From NCBI GenBank assembly GCA_903900845.1, contig CAIUOU010000188.1, positions 1 through 51,674 on the forward strand: a DNA stretch of 51,674 nucleotides. Direction: 5' to 3'. How positions within the stretch are numbered: position 1 is the first letter of the stretch; each line of letters opens with the position of its first letter. A model generated the notes under the pieces. It ran no database searches. It worked only from the letters and a program-made list of their open reading frames with translations, and was not told the DNA's origin. Shown here one piece after another: positions 32,470 to 40,849 of the stretch. This stretch comes from an uncultured Opitutia bacterium. GTDB lineage: Bacteria; Verrucomicrobiota; Verrucomicrobiia; Opitutales; Opitutaceae. The position numbers and the translations under genes were made by a program.

Positions 32470-34299
32470 TTACTTCAACGTGGCGCCGGCTGGCTCCAGC
32501 AACGGCAGGATCCGCAGCGTCGTCACGTGCACGAGCCCGCGGTCGGTCAGGCGGAGCTCCGGGATCACGGAAAGCGGGAGCAGGTTGAAGCCCATGTAGG
32601 GCACGCGGCAGCCGAGCCGTTTCCATGCGCGCTTCAGCGCGGTCGTCTGGCGCGCGACCACCGGGGCGCGCTGGTCTGAGAGAAGACCGGCGATGGGCAA
32701 GGCGACCGCCGCCAGCACCCGGCCGTCGCGCACGACGCACACCCCGCCGCGCATCCGCCGGACGGTTTCCAGGGCGAGTTTGAGGTCTGGGTCGTTGGTT
32801 CCGGCGAGCACGATGTTGTGCGCGTCGTGGCCGACGCTGCTCGCCACCGCCCCGCGCTTCAGACCGAAGCCTTGCAGCAGGCCGTGGCCAACCCCGCCGT
32901 TACGCCCGTGGCGCTCGATGACGGTGAGGAAACAGAGGTCGTGGCGCCGGAAGTGCGCCTCCCAGGAGGAGGCAGGCGCGAGACGGATGGCGTCGTGTGC
33001 GGTGAGGATGCCCGGCGGAACCAGTCGGATGACATTCGCAGTCACGGGCGCGGCGGGCAGATCGGGTGAGAGCTTGGGGCGGCGCGGGAGCTTCACCGTG
33101 CGGTAGGCGGCGCGCGGGTAGCGGTAGGGGCGTGCCAGTGCGCGCTCGAGCACCGGGGTCACTTTGCGGTCGCGGATCACCAGCTCGCCGCCGTACCAGG
33201 TGTTGCGCGGCTCGAGGGCGTCGTTCAGCAGCACGAGGTCGGCACGGCGACCCGGCCCGAGGCCGCCAATCTCGCCGTCGACGCCGTAGCGCGTCGCAGG
33301 GTGCAGCGAGCCGCAGCTCCAGGCGGTCTCGCGCTTCAGGCCGGCGGCCCGCGCCTGGCGGACGACCCAATCGAGACCAAAGAGAAACAAATCGTCGGCG
33401 TCGCGGTCGTCCGTGCAGACGCACACCCGCTTGGGATTCGCGCCAAGTTCGGTGACGGTGCGGATCGCCTGCGGGAGGGAGTGCCACGGGGTGTGCGGGT
33501 TACCGCCGCGGAGGAAAACCCACAGGCCGTTCTCGAGGAAATCGTCGGCGATATCGCGGTCGATCGCCTCGTGCGTGTCGGTGATGCCGCTGGCGGCCCC
33601 GGCCGCCACGAACTCGCGGCCGTAAATGTGGCCGCAGACCGGCCGGCCGCGGCGGAGCGCCTGCGCGAGGATGGCGTGGCTGCGCTCGTCACCAGAGGCG
33701 ACGGCAACGTAATCCATCTTCTCGCCGAGCGCGACCGCCTCGGGCCAGCGATCGAAAAGCCGCCCGATCTTCGCCGGGGTGAGATCGCCGCCGGCGGTCT
33801 CGAGGGTGGCGTTGGTGGCGGGTACCGTGCTCGGGACGGTCAGATACACGGAGAGAGGGGCGCGGCGCGCGTCCTCAAGCATCCATTCGACTCCCGCCGC
33901 GTCGCATACGTTGCCGATCTCGTGCGAGTCGCAGAAGACGGTCGTGGTTCCGTTGCGCAGGGCAGCCTCGGCGAACGCGCAGGCGGTCATCATGCTGCTC
34001 TCGATGTGGACATGCGGGTCAACGAGACCCGGAGCGATGATGCCCCCCGCGACGTCGTGCACGCGGTCGCGCGAAACAAGCCCGGCCTTGGCGGCGGCCC
34101 CGGCGGGCTTCACGGCCGCGATGCGCCCTCCCTTGATCCAGACCTCGCGGTTCCGGTGGACGCGCTCCGTGTAGGTCGAGAGCACCCGTGCCCCGGTGAG
34201 CACGAGATCGGGGGCGCTCCGCCCCATCGCCACGGCGGCGAGGGCGCGGGTCATCGTGTGGAGCGGGGGGACGGAAAAACGGGTGAGCGGGCGTTTCAT
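32470..34299 (-). CDS. ade: Adenine deaminase
   Basis: A 609-residue amidohydrolase that converts adenine to hypoxanthine and ammonia. It carries [15 protein letters not shown] near residue 89-103 (metal-binding H-x-H), [10 protein letters not shown] near 121-130, C-G-H-I-Y-G near 222, C-T-D-D-R-D near 292, and V-G-H-D-A-H-N-I near 487-494. The last is a signature of the family. Length is normal. The ATG at 34297-34299 is used; another ATG 15 codons on is possible. It is six bases downstream of an exported nucleosidase gene, and an NCS2 purine permease gene is divergent from that pair. Together they form an adenine-salvage cluster. Confidence 0.93.
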   Translation of the reverse strand: MKRPLTRFSVPPLHTMTRALAAVAMGRSAPDLVLTGARVLSTYTERVHRNREVWIKGGRIAAVKPAGAAAKAGLVSRDRVHDVAGGIIAPGLVDPHVHIESSMMTACAFAEAALRNGTTTVFCDSHEIGNVCDAAGVEWMLEDARRAPLSVYLTVPSTVPATNATLETAGGDLTPAKIGRLFDRWPEAVALGEKMDYVAVASGDERSHAILAQALRRGRPVCGHIYGREFVAAGAASGITDTHEAIDRDIADDFLENGLWVFLRGGNPHTPWHSLPQAIRTVTELGANPKRVCVCTDDRDADDLFLFGLDWVVRQARAAGLKRETAWSCGSLHPATRYGVDGEIGGLGPGRRADLVLLNDALEPRNTWYGGELVIRDRKVTPVLERALARPYRYPRAAYRTVKLPRRPKLSPDLPAAPVTANVIRLVPPGILTAHDAIRLAPASSWEAHFRRHDLCFLTVIERHGRNGGVGHGLLQGFGLKRGAVASSVGHDAHNIVLAGTNDPDLKLALETVRRMRGGVCVVRDGRVLAAVALPIAGLLSDQRAPVVARQTTALKRAWKRLGCRVPYMGFNLLPLSVIPELRLTDRGLVHVTTLRILPLLEPAGATLK

Positions 34300-34305
34300 G
34301 GGGAA

Positions 34306-35235
34306 TCAGAGTTCCTCGACGATCGCGCGCAGCACTCGGGCGGCAACCCCGGACACGGGAGCTTCATGATCGTCGATGGGGTTGGCGCCACGTTGCGCCC
34401 CGGCCAGGTCGCTAAGGCCGCGCACGATGAGGATGGGGACCTGGTTCGACCAAGCGACATGGGCGAGCGCGGTCGACTCCATGTCGACGCAGCGGGCCTG
34501 CCATACGCGGAACACCCACTCGCGGTAGCCGGCGTGGTCGAGAAAGACCGGGCCCGCCACACCGGCGCCACCCACGCTTACGGTCACCTCGCGACCCGCG
34601 GCACGAAGGGCGGGCAGCTTTCCGGTCGCGCGCCGGGCGGCGGCCAGCAGCGCCGGATCGGCGGGGAACGAGGGAATCCGGGCGAAGTCGGATTCGCCCT
34701 CGCGTGTGGCGGCGACCTCGTTGGGAAAGATCATGCCGTAGTTCTCGGTTTTCGGCTGGAAAAAACCCGGCAGGACATGGCCTCCCTTGCCATCGGGATT
34801 CAGGTACGCCGCCTCCGCATGGTAGGCCCAGCGTTCGGGGATGACGACGTCGCCGACCTGCAGCGAAGGATCGACGCCTCCCGCGACACCCGCGAAGAGA
34901 ACTGCGGTGATGGGAAAGCGCTCCAGGGCGAGCTGCAGTTGGTAGGCCGCGTTCACCAGACTAACCCCGGTCCGGAAGATCACCACCTCGTGCTTCCCGG
35001 CCCGACCCCGCCAGAAAGACAGACCCTTGATGCGTGTCTCCGTGAAGCCGCGGGCCGGGTCCACCCCGAACTCCGCTCGCAGCGCCGCCATTTCCGGGGG
35101 ATAGGCCGCGCACAAGGCGAGGAGAGGGGGGCGCGCCGGCTCCGCCGCCTTCAGCGCCGGAAGGATGAGCGCCAACGCGATGACGAGGCGCTTGGCGAGG
35201 ATGCGGATGGAGGGTAGCGGGTGCGGCACGGGCAT
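34306..35235 (-). CDS. Exported purine nucleosidase (MTA/SAH nucleosidase family)
   Basis: A 309-residue protein of the nucleoside phosphorylase/MTAN superfamily. Motifs are F-A-G-V-A-G-G-V-D near residue 114, the base/ribose-binding C-V-D-M-E-S-T-A near 254, and R-G-L-S-D-L-A near 274, with the catalytic Asp. Unlike the cytoplasmic enzyme of many bacteria, it has a hydrophobic leader (L-V-I-A-L-A-L-I-L-P-A-L-K-A-A at about 17-31), so it probably acts in the periplasm. Cleavage of exogenous nucleosides or methylthioadenosine there would release adenine for uptake. The gene overlaps nothing and runs into ade after six bases; it is divergent from the purine permease gene. Confidence 0.87.
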   Translation of the reverse strand: MPVPHPLPSIRILAKRLVIALALILPALKAAEPARPPLLALCAAYPPEMAALRAEFGVDPARGFTETRIKGLSFWRGRAGKHEVVIFRTGVSLVNAAYQLQLALERFPITAVLFAGVAGGVDPSLQVGDVVIPERWAYHAEAAYLNPDGKGGHVLPGFFQPKTENYGMIFPNEVAATREGESDFARIPSFPADPALLAAARRATGKLPALRAAGREVTVSVGGAGVAGPVFLDHAGYREWVFRVWQARCVDMESTALAHVAWSNQVPILIVRGLSDLAGAQRGANPIDDHEAPVSGVAARVLRAIVEEL

Positions 35236-35262
35236 GGATAAGCAGACGGAGAGCAGCCGCGG

Positions 35263-35295
35263 TGCCAGCGGACAAAGTTATTTTCCGCGCTGGCA
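35263..35295. promoter_or_regulatory. Inverted repeat in the divergent nucleosidase/permease promoter region
   Basis: TGCCAGCG (35263-35270) and CGCTGGCA (35288-35295) are perfect inverted arms around an AT-rich centre (ACAAAGTTATTTT). Its position midway in the 118-base gap between divergent purine genes fits an operator for shared control. The regulator is not in the window and the match is to no known box. Confidence 0.4.
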
Positions 35296-35353
35296 TCAGA
35301 ATAGCTTTGCCCGGCCGCAGCCCGGCGCCTCCGCTCGCCCGCGCCCCCTCCCC

Positions 35354-36688
35354 ATGCTCGACGCCCTGTTCAAACTTAAGGAAAACAACACGACGGTCGG
35401 CCGCGAGATGCAGGCCGGTCTCACCACGTTCGCGGCGATGGCCTACATCCTCGCGGTCAATCCGGCCATCCTGGCCAACGCCGGGATGGACAAGGCCGCC
35501 CTGGTCACGGTCACGGCGGTGACCGCCGCGCTCGCCACCGCGCTGATGGCGCTGCTCACCAATTACCCGATCGCGCTGGCTCCCGGCATGGGCATCAACG
35601 CGTTCTTCACCTTCACCATCGTGTTGGGCAAGGGGGTGCCTTGGACCGAAGCGCTTGGCATGGTTTTTGTGAACGGCGTCGTGTTTCTGGCGCTTTCGCT
35701 CACGGGCTGGCGGGAAAAGATCATCGCCGCCATTCCTCACTCGCTGAAGCTCGCGATCACCGCGGGCATCGGACTCTTCATCGCCTTCATCGGGCTGAAG
35801 AACGCGGGCGTGATCGTGGCCAATCCCGCGACCCTCGTCGCCCACGGCGACTTCGCCTCGGGACCCGCGGCCCTGTGTCTCCTGGGGGTGGGCATCACGG
35901 GTGTGCTCATCGCGCGCCGAGTGCCCGGGGCGATCGTGCTCGGGATGGTCGTGGTCACCCTCGCGGGACTCTTCATGCCCGCTGGGGAAGGTAAAACCGT
36001 GACCCAGCTGCCCGCGCAGATCCTGGGCATGCCTGCCTCTCCGGAACCCGTCCTGCTTAAGCTTACCTTTGGGTTCCTGACCAACGCCAACGCCTTCCTG
36101 CTCGCGCTGCCGCTCATCCTCACGCTCCTGCTCGTCGACATGTTCGACAACATCGGGACGCTGATCGGCGTGACGAAGCGGGCCGGCTTCCTGCGCCCCG
36201 ACGGTACCTTGCCGCGAGCGGGCCGGGCGCTGGTGGCCGACTCCGTGGCGACGCTGCTGAGCGCGGTCGGCGGCACTTCGACCGTGGTGAGCTACATCGA
36301 ATCGGCTTCGGGCGTCGAGGCGGGCGGACGGACGGGCCTGACCGGCCTGACGACGGCGGCGCTGATGCTCGTGGCGCTCTTCCTCACGCCCCTGATTCTG
36401 ATGGTGCCGGCTGCCGCCACGGCGCCAGCCCTGGTGATCGTGGGTGTGTTCATGATGCAGTCGGTATCGGAGATTGATCTCGGTGACTTCCGCGAGGCGC
36501 TCCCAGCGGTGCTCACGCTCCTTTCGATTCCCCTCATGTTCAGCATCGCCGAAGGGATCGGGTTGGGCCTGATCGCCGCGGCCGTGCTGGCCCTCGGCAC
36601 CGGTGCTCCCCGTCGGGTCACCGCGCTCGGCTACGGGCTCGCCGTGATCTTCCTCGCGCAATTCCTCCACCTCTGGCCCTTCGGTTGA
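35354..36688 (+). CDS. NCS2-family purine permease (AzgA type)
   Basis: A 444-residue polytopic membrane protein of the AzgA-like nucleobase transporters, proton-linked importers of adenine, guanine or hypoxanthine. It starts L-F-K-L-K-E-N-N-T-T-V-G-R-E-M-Q-A-G, typical of the group. It carries A-L-A-P-G-M-G-I-N-A-F-F near residue 75-86, D-M-F-D-N-I-G-T-L-I-G-V near 259-270, and S-Y-I-E-S-A-S-G-V near 315. About 12 to 14 membrane segments are visible. The ATG at 35354 fits the family N-terminus; an upstream extension would include the divergent promoter and is rejected. No Shine-Dalgarno is obvious. It is divergent from the exported nucleosidase and ade genes. Confidence 0.92.
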   Translation: MLDALFKLKENNTTVGREMQAGLTTFAAMAYILAVNPAILANAGMDKAALVTVTAVTAALATALMALLTNYPIALAPGMGINAFFTFTIVLGKGVPWTEALGMVFVNGVVFLALSLTGWREKIIAAIPHSLKLAITAGIGLFIAFIGLKNAGVIVANPATLVAHGDFASGPAALCLLGVGITGVLIARRVPGAIVLGMVVVTLAGLFMPAGEGKTVTQLPAQILGMPASPEPVLLKLTFGFLTNANAFLLALPLILTLLLVDMFDNIGTLIGVTKRAGFLRPDGTLPRAGRALVADSVATLLSAVGGTSTVVSYIESASGVEAGGRTGLTGLTTAALMLVALFLTPLILMVPAAATAPALVIVGVFMMQSVSEIDLGDFREALPAVLTLLSIPLMFSIAEGIGLGLIAAAVLALGTGAPRRVTALGYGLAVIFLAQFLHLWPFG

Positions 36689-36832
36689 AGATCGGGCGGA
36701 GGCAGGCTTGAATCCCCAACCCTGGGTTGGTCCGCGGAAGCCCCAGCGCGGCTCCGCCGGCAACCGAAGCGTTGCTCAGGATGGCTAGCTCCTGAGTCGT
36801 GAGGCGTTGCCGAACAGCTCCGCGCGGGGGCA

Positions 36833-36864
36833 ACCACGGATGGACACGAATGGACACGGATAAG
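36833..36864. repeat. ACCACGGATGGACACGAATGGACACGGAT repeat
   Basis: Tandem near-copies of TGGACACGRA (36841-36850 and 36851-36860) preceded by ACCACGGA, the same low-complexity class as the tract at 14891-14990 but a different unit. It sits directly before the hairpin repeat at 36871. Confidence 0.65.
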
Positions 36865-36870
36865 GCAGTG

Positions 36871-36900
36871 CCGTTGTAGCCGAGGCTGTTTGCCTCGGAC
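36871..36900. repeat. CCGTTGTAGCCGAGGC hairpin repeat, best copy
   Basis: CCGAGGC (36880-36886) and GCCTCGG (36892-36898) form a perfect 7-bp stem around TGTTT, preceded by CCGTTGTAG. Related copies are at 9959-9987 and 10145-10164. It is probably a dispersed REP-like element. Confidence 0.65.
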
Positions 36901-36995
36901 CATATTTTAGCCCCACGGTCGAAGAAACGTAACGTTTACCGACGCCCTGAGCTCTTGGTTTCCGGATTAATTCTTCCCGGGATGACTCCTTCCGA

Positions 36996-37025
36996 AAATA
37001 AAAAAGGCCGGCTCGCGCCGGCCTT
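36996..37025 (-). terminator. Rho-independent terminator of the TonB siderophore-type receptor gene
   Basis: On the minus strand a perfect 9-bp stem (37017-37025 with 37004-37012), loop GCGA, is followed by TTTTTTATTTT. It begins 26 bases after the receptor stop codon. Confidence 0.93.
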
Positions 37026-37051
37026 CGTTGTTCAGAGGACCGTGGTCCCGC

Positions 37052-39466
37052 TCAGAAGTTGTACTTCAGGTTGAGCTGATACTGCGTGCCGGGCAGCGCG
37101 AGGATCGAAGCGTTGCCGTAGACGGCGTTCGGCGGCGCCCAGTTCTCCTGGTTGGTCAGGTTGCTGATCGTCAGCCGCGCGCTCCAGGTCTTCTGCGTGT
37201 ACGACAACCCCGCGTCGAGTTGGTGCTGCGTGGGAATCACCAAGGTTCCGGCGAAGTTATTGTTGATCGGGCTGGTGACAACCGCGTTGGCGTTGAGGCC
37301 CCAGCCGCTATCAAACGTGTACGAGATGAGCGCGTTGAAGAGGTGGCGCGGCAGGCCCGACACCCGGCCCTCGGTCGACTTGGAATTGTAGAACTGTCCG
37401 ACGCCGCCGTCGGACTGGAATCCGGCTGAGGACTTCGCGTCGACGGCGGAGTACGAGAGCGTGCCGTAGAGCCGCTTGTCGGGCTGGTAGTTCATTTCCG
37501 CCTCGAAGCCCTTGGAGTGGAAATTCTGGATGATCGTGCTGCTGGTGCTCTTGAACGTGCGCCGCTGGTCGAAGACCGCGAAGTTGAGGAACACGCGGCT
37601 TTGCATCAGCGCGTACTTGGTGCCGACCTCCATCAGCTCGCTCGGCTGCAGGAAGTTGTCCTTGAAGAGCGCCGTGCCGGTGGCGTTCCAGCCGGTGATG
37701 CCTCCGCCGTTGCCCACGGCGCCCGATGTGTTGCGGCTGAAGTTGTACGTGGCGTAGATGCTGGCCGTCGGGGAGGTCTTGTAGACCAGGCTGGCGTTCC
37801 AGTTCGGGATCCAGACCGCGATCGAGGCGGTGGGATGGGTCGCGAGCAGGGGCTCGCGCACCCGGGCCGAGAAGCGGTCCAGGCGGCCGCCGAGCACCGC
37901 GCTCAGGCTTTCCGAGAAGCGGCGTGTCCCCTGGGTGAAGAAGCCGACGGTCGTGCCGTGGCTGTCGTTGGTGTCGCCGTTGGTGATGCCGTCGGTGGCG
38001 TAGCGCCCCGGCCAGCCCGGGATAGGCAGGCTGGTGAAGGGGTTGGGGAAGGTGGCGGAACGGTAGACGTCGACGAACGAGGGGTCTCGGGTGATGTCCC
38101 ACACGTTGGCGGGCTCGAAGAAGTAGTCGTCGTACGCCTTGGTGCGTTGGTACCGGAGGTCGACGCCCGAGTTCAGCGTACCGTCCTTACCGGTGACGAT
38201 GACCTCGGTGCGGCTCTGGGCGAACCATGAGGGGTCGATGATCTCGGAGTAGTAGTAGGAGCTGAGGGTGTCGCGGCTCGTGTAGCTCCAGTAGGTGTTG
38301 TTCACGACCTTCAAGGACGGGCTGAACGTGCGGGTCTGGATGGCCTGCGCGTTGTACTCGACGCCGCGCGATTGGTCGCCCGGCTTCAGGAGGCGTTTGC
38401 GGCGGTCGATCTTCACGGCGGGACCGAAGACGACCCGGTTGCCGGCCGGGAATCCCGAGGTCACCCAGCGGGAGTTCTGGGCGTCGGAAACCGGAGCGGC
38501 GGGTCCCCCGATGGTGTTCAGGTTCGCGAAGGTGATCGGATTGCCGCGAGCGTCGGCGTAGCCGAGCGGGTAGCGGGCGAAGTCCGGAGCGGCGTTGCTG
38601 TTCACCCCGGTGAGGTACAGTCCTTGGTCGATCAGGTCCTGTGTCGGGCGGTTGATACCCCAGTTCTCGGTGTAGCGGTAACGGGCTGCGGTCGCGCTCA
38701 GGAAGATCTCATAGCCTTGCACCGGCCGCAGCGTGAGGGCGCCGTACAGCGAATGGTTGCGGTTGAAGTAGTTCTCCCAATAGCCGCGGCTGTCCTGCCC
38801 TGAGTAGCTCACGCGGTAGGCTGCGGTGCGCGACAGCGGCCCGCCGATGTCCACCGTCCACTCCCGCTGGTCATCGGAGCCGAGCGTGAGGCTGACGGAT
38901 CCTTTGGTGGCGTCGAAGTAGGGCCGTTTCGTGACGAGGTCGACGAAGCCGCCGACGTACATCGAGGCTCCCTGCACGGCGGTGGCGGGACCCTTGACGA
39001 TGTTGACCGACTCGACCGAGTTGAAATTCAACGGCAGTCCGTTGCCATTCGAGGTGATGCGGCCACGGACGCCGTTGATGAACAGATCGGCGGTCTGGCC
39101 GCGGATGCTCGGGTTGGCGGGGGCGCCGAAGTTGGTCGTGGTGTACGAGCTGGAAGTGAGCTTCGAGAAGTCGAGGACACTCGCGATGCTGATGTCGCTG
39201 AGTTGCTGACGGGAGATGATGGTGACGTTGCGCGGCACGTCGACGATGTTGTCCTCGGTACCGAACACCGAGCTGAATGGGCGCGCGGTGGGCAGGATCT
39301 GCTTCTCGATGGGGACGTCCTTCACCTGGAACTTCTCCATCGTCACCACCTCGCCGGCGGGCGCGCGGGGGGAGGCGGTGGATTGGGCCTGGGCGTTCAG
39401 GGCGAGCAATGCGACGGGTAGGCCGAGGCACGCGGCGAGAGGGTGGGGGCGTGGGAGCTTGGTCAT
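37052..39466 (-). CDS. TonB-dependent siderophore-type receptor
   Basis: An 804-residue outer-membrane receptor with a signal peptide (about residues 1-28, ending A-Q-A-Q). Its plug begins near residue 60 with the siderophore-receptor style V-P-R-N-V-T-I-I-S-R-Q-Q-L-S-D-I, then R-G-Q-T-A-D-L-F-I-N-G-V-R-G and V-K-G-P-A-T-A-V-Q-G. The barrel contains many Tyr/Trp-rich strands and ends N-L-K-Y-N-F, the terminal aromatic residue expected for BAM assembly. The substrate is likely a ferric chelate, but no biosynthetic or uptake genes accompany it. The ATG at 39464-39466 is chosen for the signal peptide; an earlier in-frame start would add six residues. It is divergent from the HNH gene and ends in a strong terminator. 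Confidence 0.92.
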   Translation of the reverse strand: MTKLPRPHPLAACLGLPVALLALNAQAQSTASPRAPAGEVVTMEKFQVKDVPIEKQILPTARPFSSVFGTEDNIVDVPRNVTIISRQQLSDISIASVLDFSKLTSSSYTTTNFGAPANPSIRGQTADLFINGVRGRITSNGNGLPLNFNSVESVNIVKGPATAVQGASMYVGGFVDLVTKRPYFDATKGSVSLTLGSDDQREWTVDIGGPLSRTAAYRVSYSGQDSRGYWENYFNRNHSLYGALTLRPVQGYEIFLSATAARYRYTENWGINRPTQDLIDQGLYLTGVNSNAAPDFARYPLGYADARGNPITFANLNTIGGPAAPVSDAQNSRWVTSGFPAGNRVVFGPAVKIDRRKRLLKPGDQSRGVEYNAQAIQTRTFSPSLKVVNNTYWSYTSRDTLSSYYYSEIIDPSWFAQSRTEVIVTGKDGTLNSGVDLRYQRTKAYDDYFFEPANVWDITRDPSFVDVYRSATFPNPFTSLPIPGWPGRYATDGITNGDTNDSHGTTVGFFTQGTRRFSESLSAVLGGRLDRFSARVREPLLATHPTASIAVWIPNWNASLVYKTSPTASIYATYNFSRNTSGAVGNGGGITGWNATGTALFKDNFLQPSELMEVGTKYALMQSRVFLNFAVFDQRRTFKSTSSTIIQNFHSKGFEAEMNYQPDKRLYGTLSYSAVDAKSSAGFQSDGGVGQFYNSKSTEGRVSGLPRHLFNALISYTFDSGWGLNANAVVTSPINNNFAGTLVIPTQHQLDAGLSYTQKTWSARLTISNLTNQENWAPPNAVYGNASILALPGTQYQLNLKYNF

Positions 39467-39583
39467 CGAGTTCAGACAGCACATTGTGAGCCAGAAGTCC
39501 CGCCCGACACTGGAAAGTTTCCATTGTCGCGGGCCGCGGTCCTTGACATGCGCACGAGGCCGAAGTTACTCGCACGTCCCGTA

Positions 39584-40201
39584 ATGGATGCGGTGCTCGA
39601 CCAGCCGGTGCTCGTTCTGAATCGCCTGTGGCAGGCGGTGAACGTCATCGGCGCTCGCCGCGCCTTTGCTCTCCTGGCCCGCGGTCATGCGCAGGTCGTC
39701 CATCATCACGAGGACGACTTCCGCACGTTCTCGATGCTGGACTGGATTTCCTTTTCCACGCACAACCCGCCGGTCGCGGAGCTCGACGCCGTGCGGACCC
39801 CGACGCGCACGATCCGGCTGCCGCGCGTGATCCTGCTCACCTTCTTCGACAAGCTTCCCTGCAAGGAGCTTAAGCTCACCCGCAACAACGTCTTCGAGCG
39901 CGACAAGGCCACCTGCCAGTACTGCGGGAAGGGATTTCCGCGCGAGGAGTTAAACCTGGACCACGTCATCCCGCGCGACCACGGCGGGAAGACGACTTGG
40001 GAAAACATCGTCTGCTCCTGCATCCGCTGCAACACGCGCAAAGCCAACCGGCTTCCGCACGAGGCCAGCATGCGCCTCATCCGCAAGCCGGTGCGGCCGA
40101 AGTGGCGGCCAGTCATCTCGCTCGTGCTGGGCAATCAGCTCCACGAGCAATGGAAGGATTTCCTCGACGTGGCTTACTGGAACGTCGAGCTCGAGGACTG
40201 A
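39584..40201 (+). CDS. HNH endonuclease domain protein
   Basis: A 205-residue protein with an HNH nuclease fold. The N-terminal part (V-L-V-L-N-R-L-W-Q-A-V-N-V-I-G-A-R-R-A) is the usual lead-in of stand-alone bacterial HNH proteins of unknown role. The zinc-binding pairs are C-Q-Y-C near residue 110 and C-x-x-C (C-I-R-C-N) near 147. The catalytic stretch is L-N-L-D-H-V-I-P-R-D-H-G-G-K-T-T-W-E-N. It is a domain found in nucleases of many functions; there is no restriction or phage gene nearby. The ATG at 39584 is chosen by similarity; an ATG 12 codons upstream (39548) is possible. It is divergent from the receptor gene and followed 61 bases on by an ACT-domain gene. Confidence 0.82.
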   Translation: MDAVLDQPVLVLNRLWQAVNVIGARRAFALLARGHAQVVHHHEDDFRTFSMLDWISFSTHNPPVAELDAVRTPTRTIRLPRVILLTFFDKLPCKELKLTRNNVFERDKATCQYCGKGFPREELNLDHVIPRDHGGKTTWENIVCSCIRCNTRKANRLPHEASMRLIRKPVRPKWRPVISLVLGNQLHEQWKDFLDVAYWNVELED

Positions 40202-40262
40202 GGCACGCCCGGCGCGCGGAGTCGGAGGTTGCGCGTCACCCGGGGTTACGCAGCTTGCCCCC

Positions 40263-40796
40263 ATGATCGCAAATCTGGTGATGACGGTGATCGGGGCCGA
40301 CCGCCCCGGTCTGGTGGAAATGGTCGCGGCGCGCGTTGCCGACCACGGGGGCAACTGGTTGGAGAGCCGGATGTGCCGTCTGGGCGGTCAATTCGCCGGT
40401 ATTTTGAGGGTCGAGGTCCCTGGGGAGCGTCGCGACGGTCTCGTCAACGCCCTCCGCACCCTCGAGGTGGACGGCTTGCGCGTGATCATTCACGCGGAAC
40501 CGGGGGGCAGGGCCGACGCCGTTCGCGGCGGCGCGCTCGCCACCTTGGAACTCGTCGGCAACGACCGACCGGGGGTCCTTCACGGTGTCGCCGCGGTGTT
40601 CGCGCGCCACGGCCTGAACGTGGAGGAGCTCTCCTCCGAGATCATCAATGCGCCGATGGGCGGCGGAGCGCTGTTCCAGGCCCGCGCCACCGTCTGGGCC
40701 TCCGAGGCCTCACGACTCGCCGCGGTACGCGCCGATCTCGAGCGGCTCGCGTCCGACCTGATGGTCGACATCCGCCTCGAGCCCGCGGGGGCGTGA
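40263..40796 (+). CDS. Tandem ACT-domain protein, GcvR-like
   Basis: A 177-residue protein made of two ACT domains: residues 1-80 open with V-M-T-V-I-G-A-D-R-P-G-L-V-E-M-V, and residues 95-170 with L-E-L-V-G-N-D-R-P-G-V-L-H-G-V. This layout matches GcvR, the regulator of glycine-cleavage control, and related amino-acid sensors. No glycine-cleavage gene is in the window, so a GcvR role is only a family inference. It is cytoplasmic. The ATG at 40263 has no strong ribosome-binding site. It may share a transcript with the HNH gene upstream; an exported FAD oxidoreductase follows. Confidence 0.87.
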   Translation: MIANLVMTVIGADRPGLVEMVAARVADHGGNWLESRMCRLGGQFAGILRVEVPGERRDGLVNALRTLEVDGLRVIIHAEPGGRADAVRGGALATLELVGNDRPGVLHGVAAVFARHGLNVEELSSEIINAPMGGGALFQARATVWASEASRLAAVRADLERLASDLMVDIRLEPAGA

Positions 40797-40849
40797 GAGG
40801 CTCGCGCGCGGGCTGGACAGTCCGCGGCTGGCCCCAAAGAAACCGAGGC

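Larger units (their letters stand above)
36689..37051. other. 363-base intergenic region with repeats and a terminator
   Basis: No gene is seen between the permease gene and the converging TonB receptor gene. It contains a short ACCACGGATGGACAC repeat (36833-36864), the best copy of the CCGTTGTAGCCGAGGC hairpin repeat (36871-36900) and the receptor terminator (36996-37025). Confidence 0.7.

Noticed and set aside
33301-35217. A 638-codon plus-strand frame opposite ade and the nucleosidase
   Set aside because: Runs antisense to two well-supported genes; composition (Gly/Arg/Asp-rich) is the usual shadow of high-GC coding DNA.
35165-35353. In-frame N-terminal extension of the NCS2 permease
   Set aside because: It would overlap the start of the divergent nucleosidase gene and cross the AT-rich dyad, and family proteins start at M-L-D-A-L-F.
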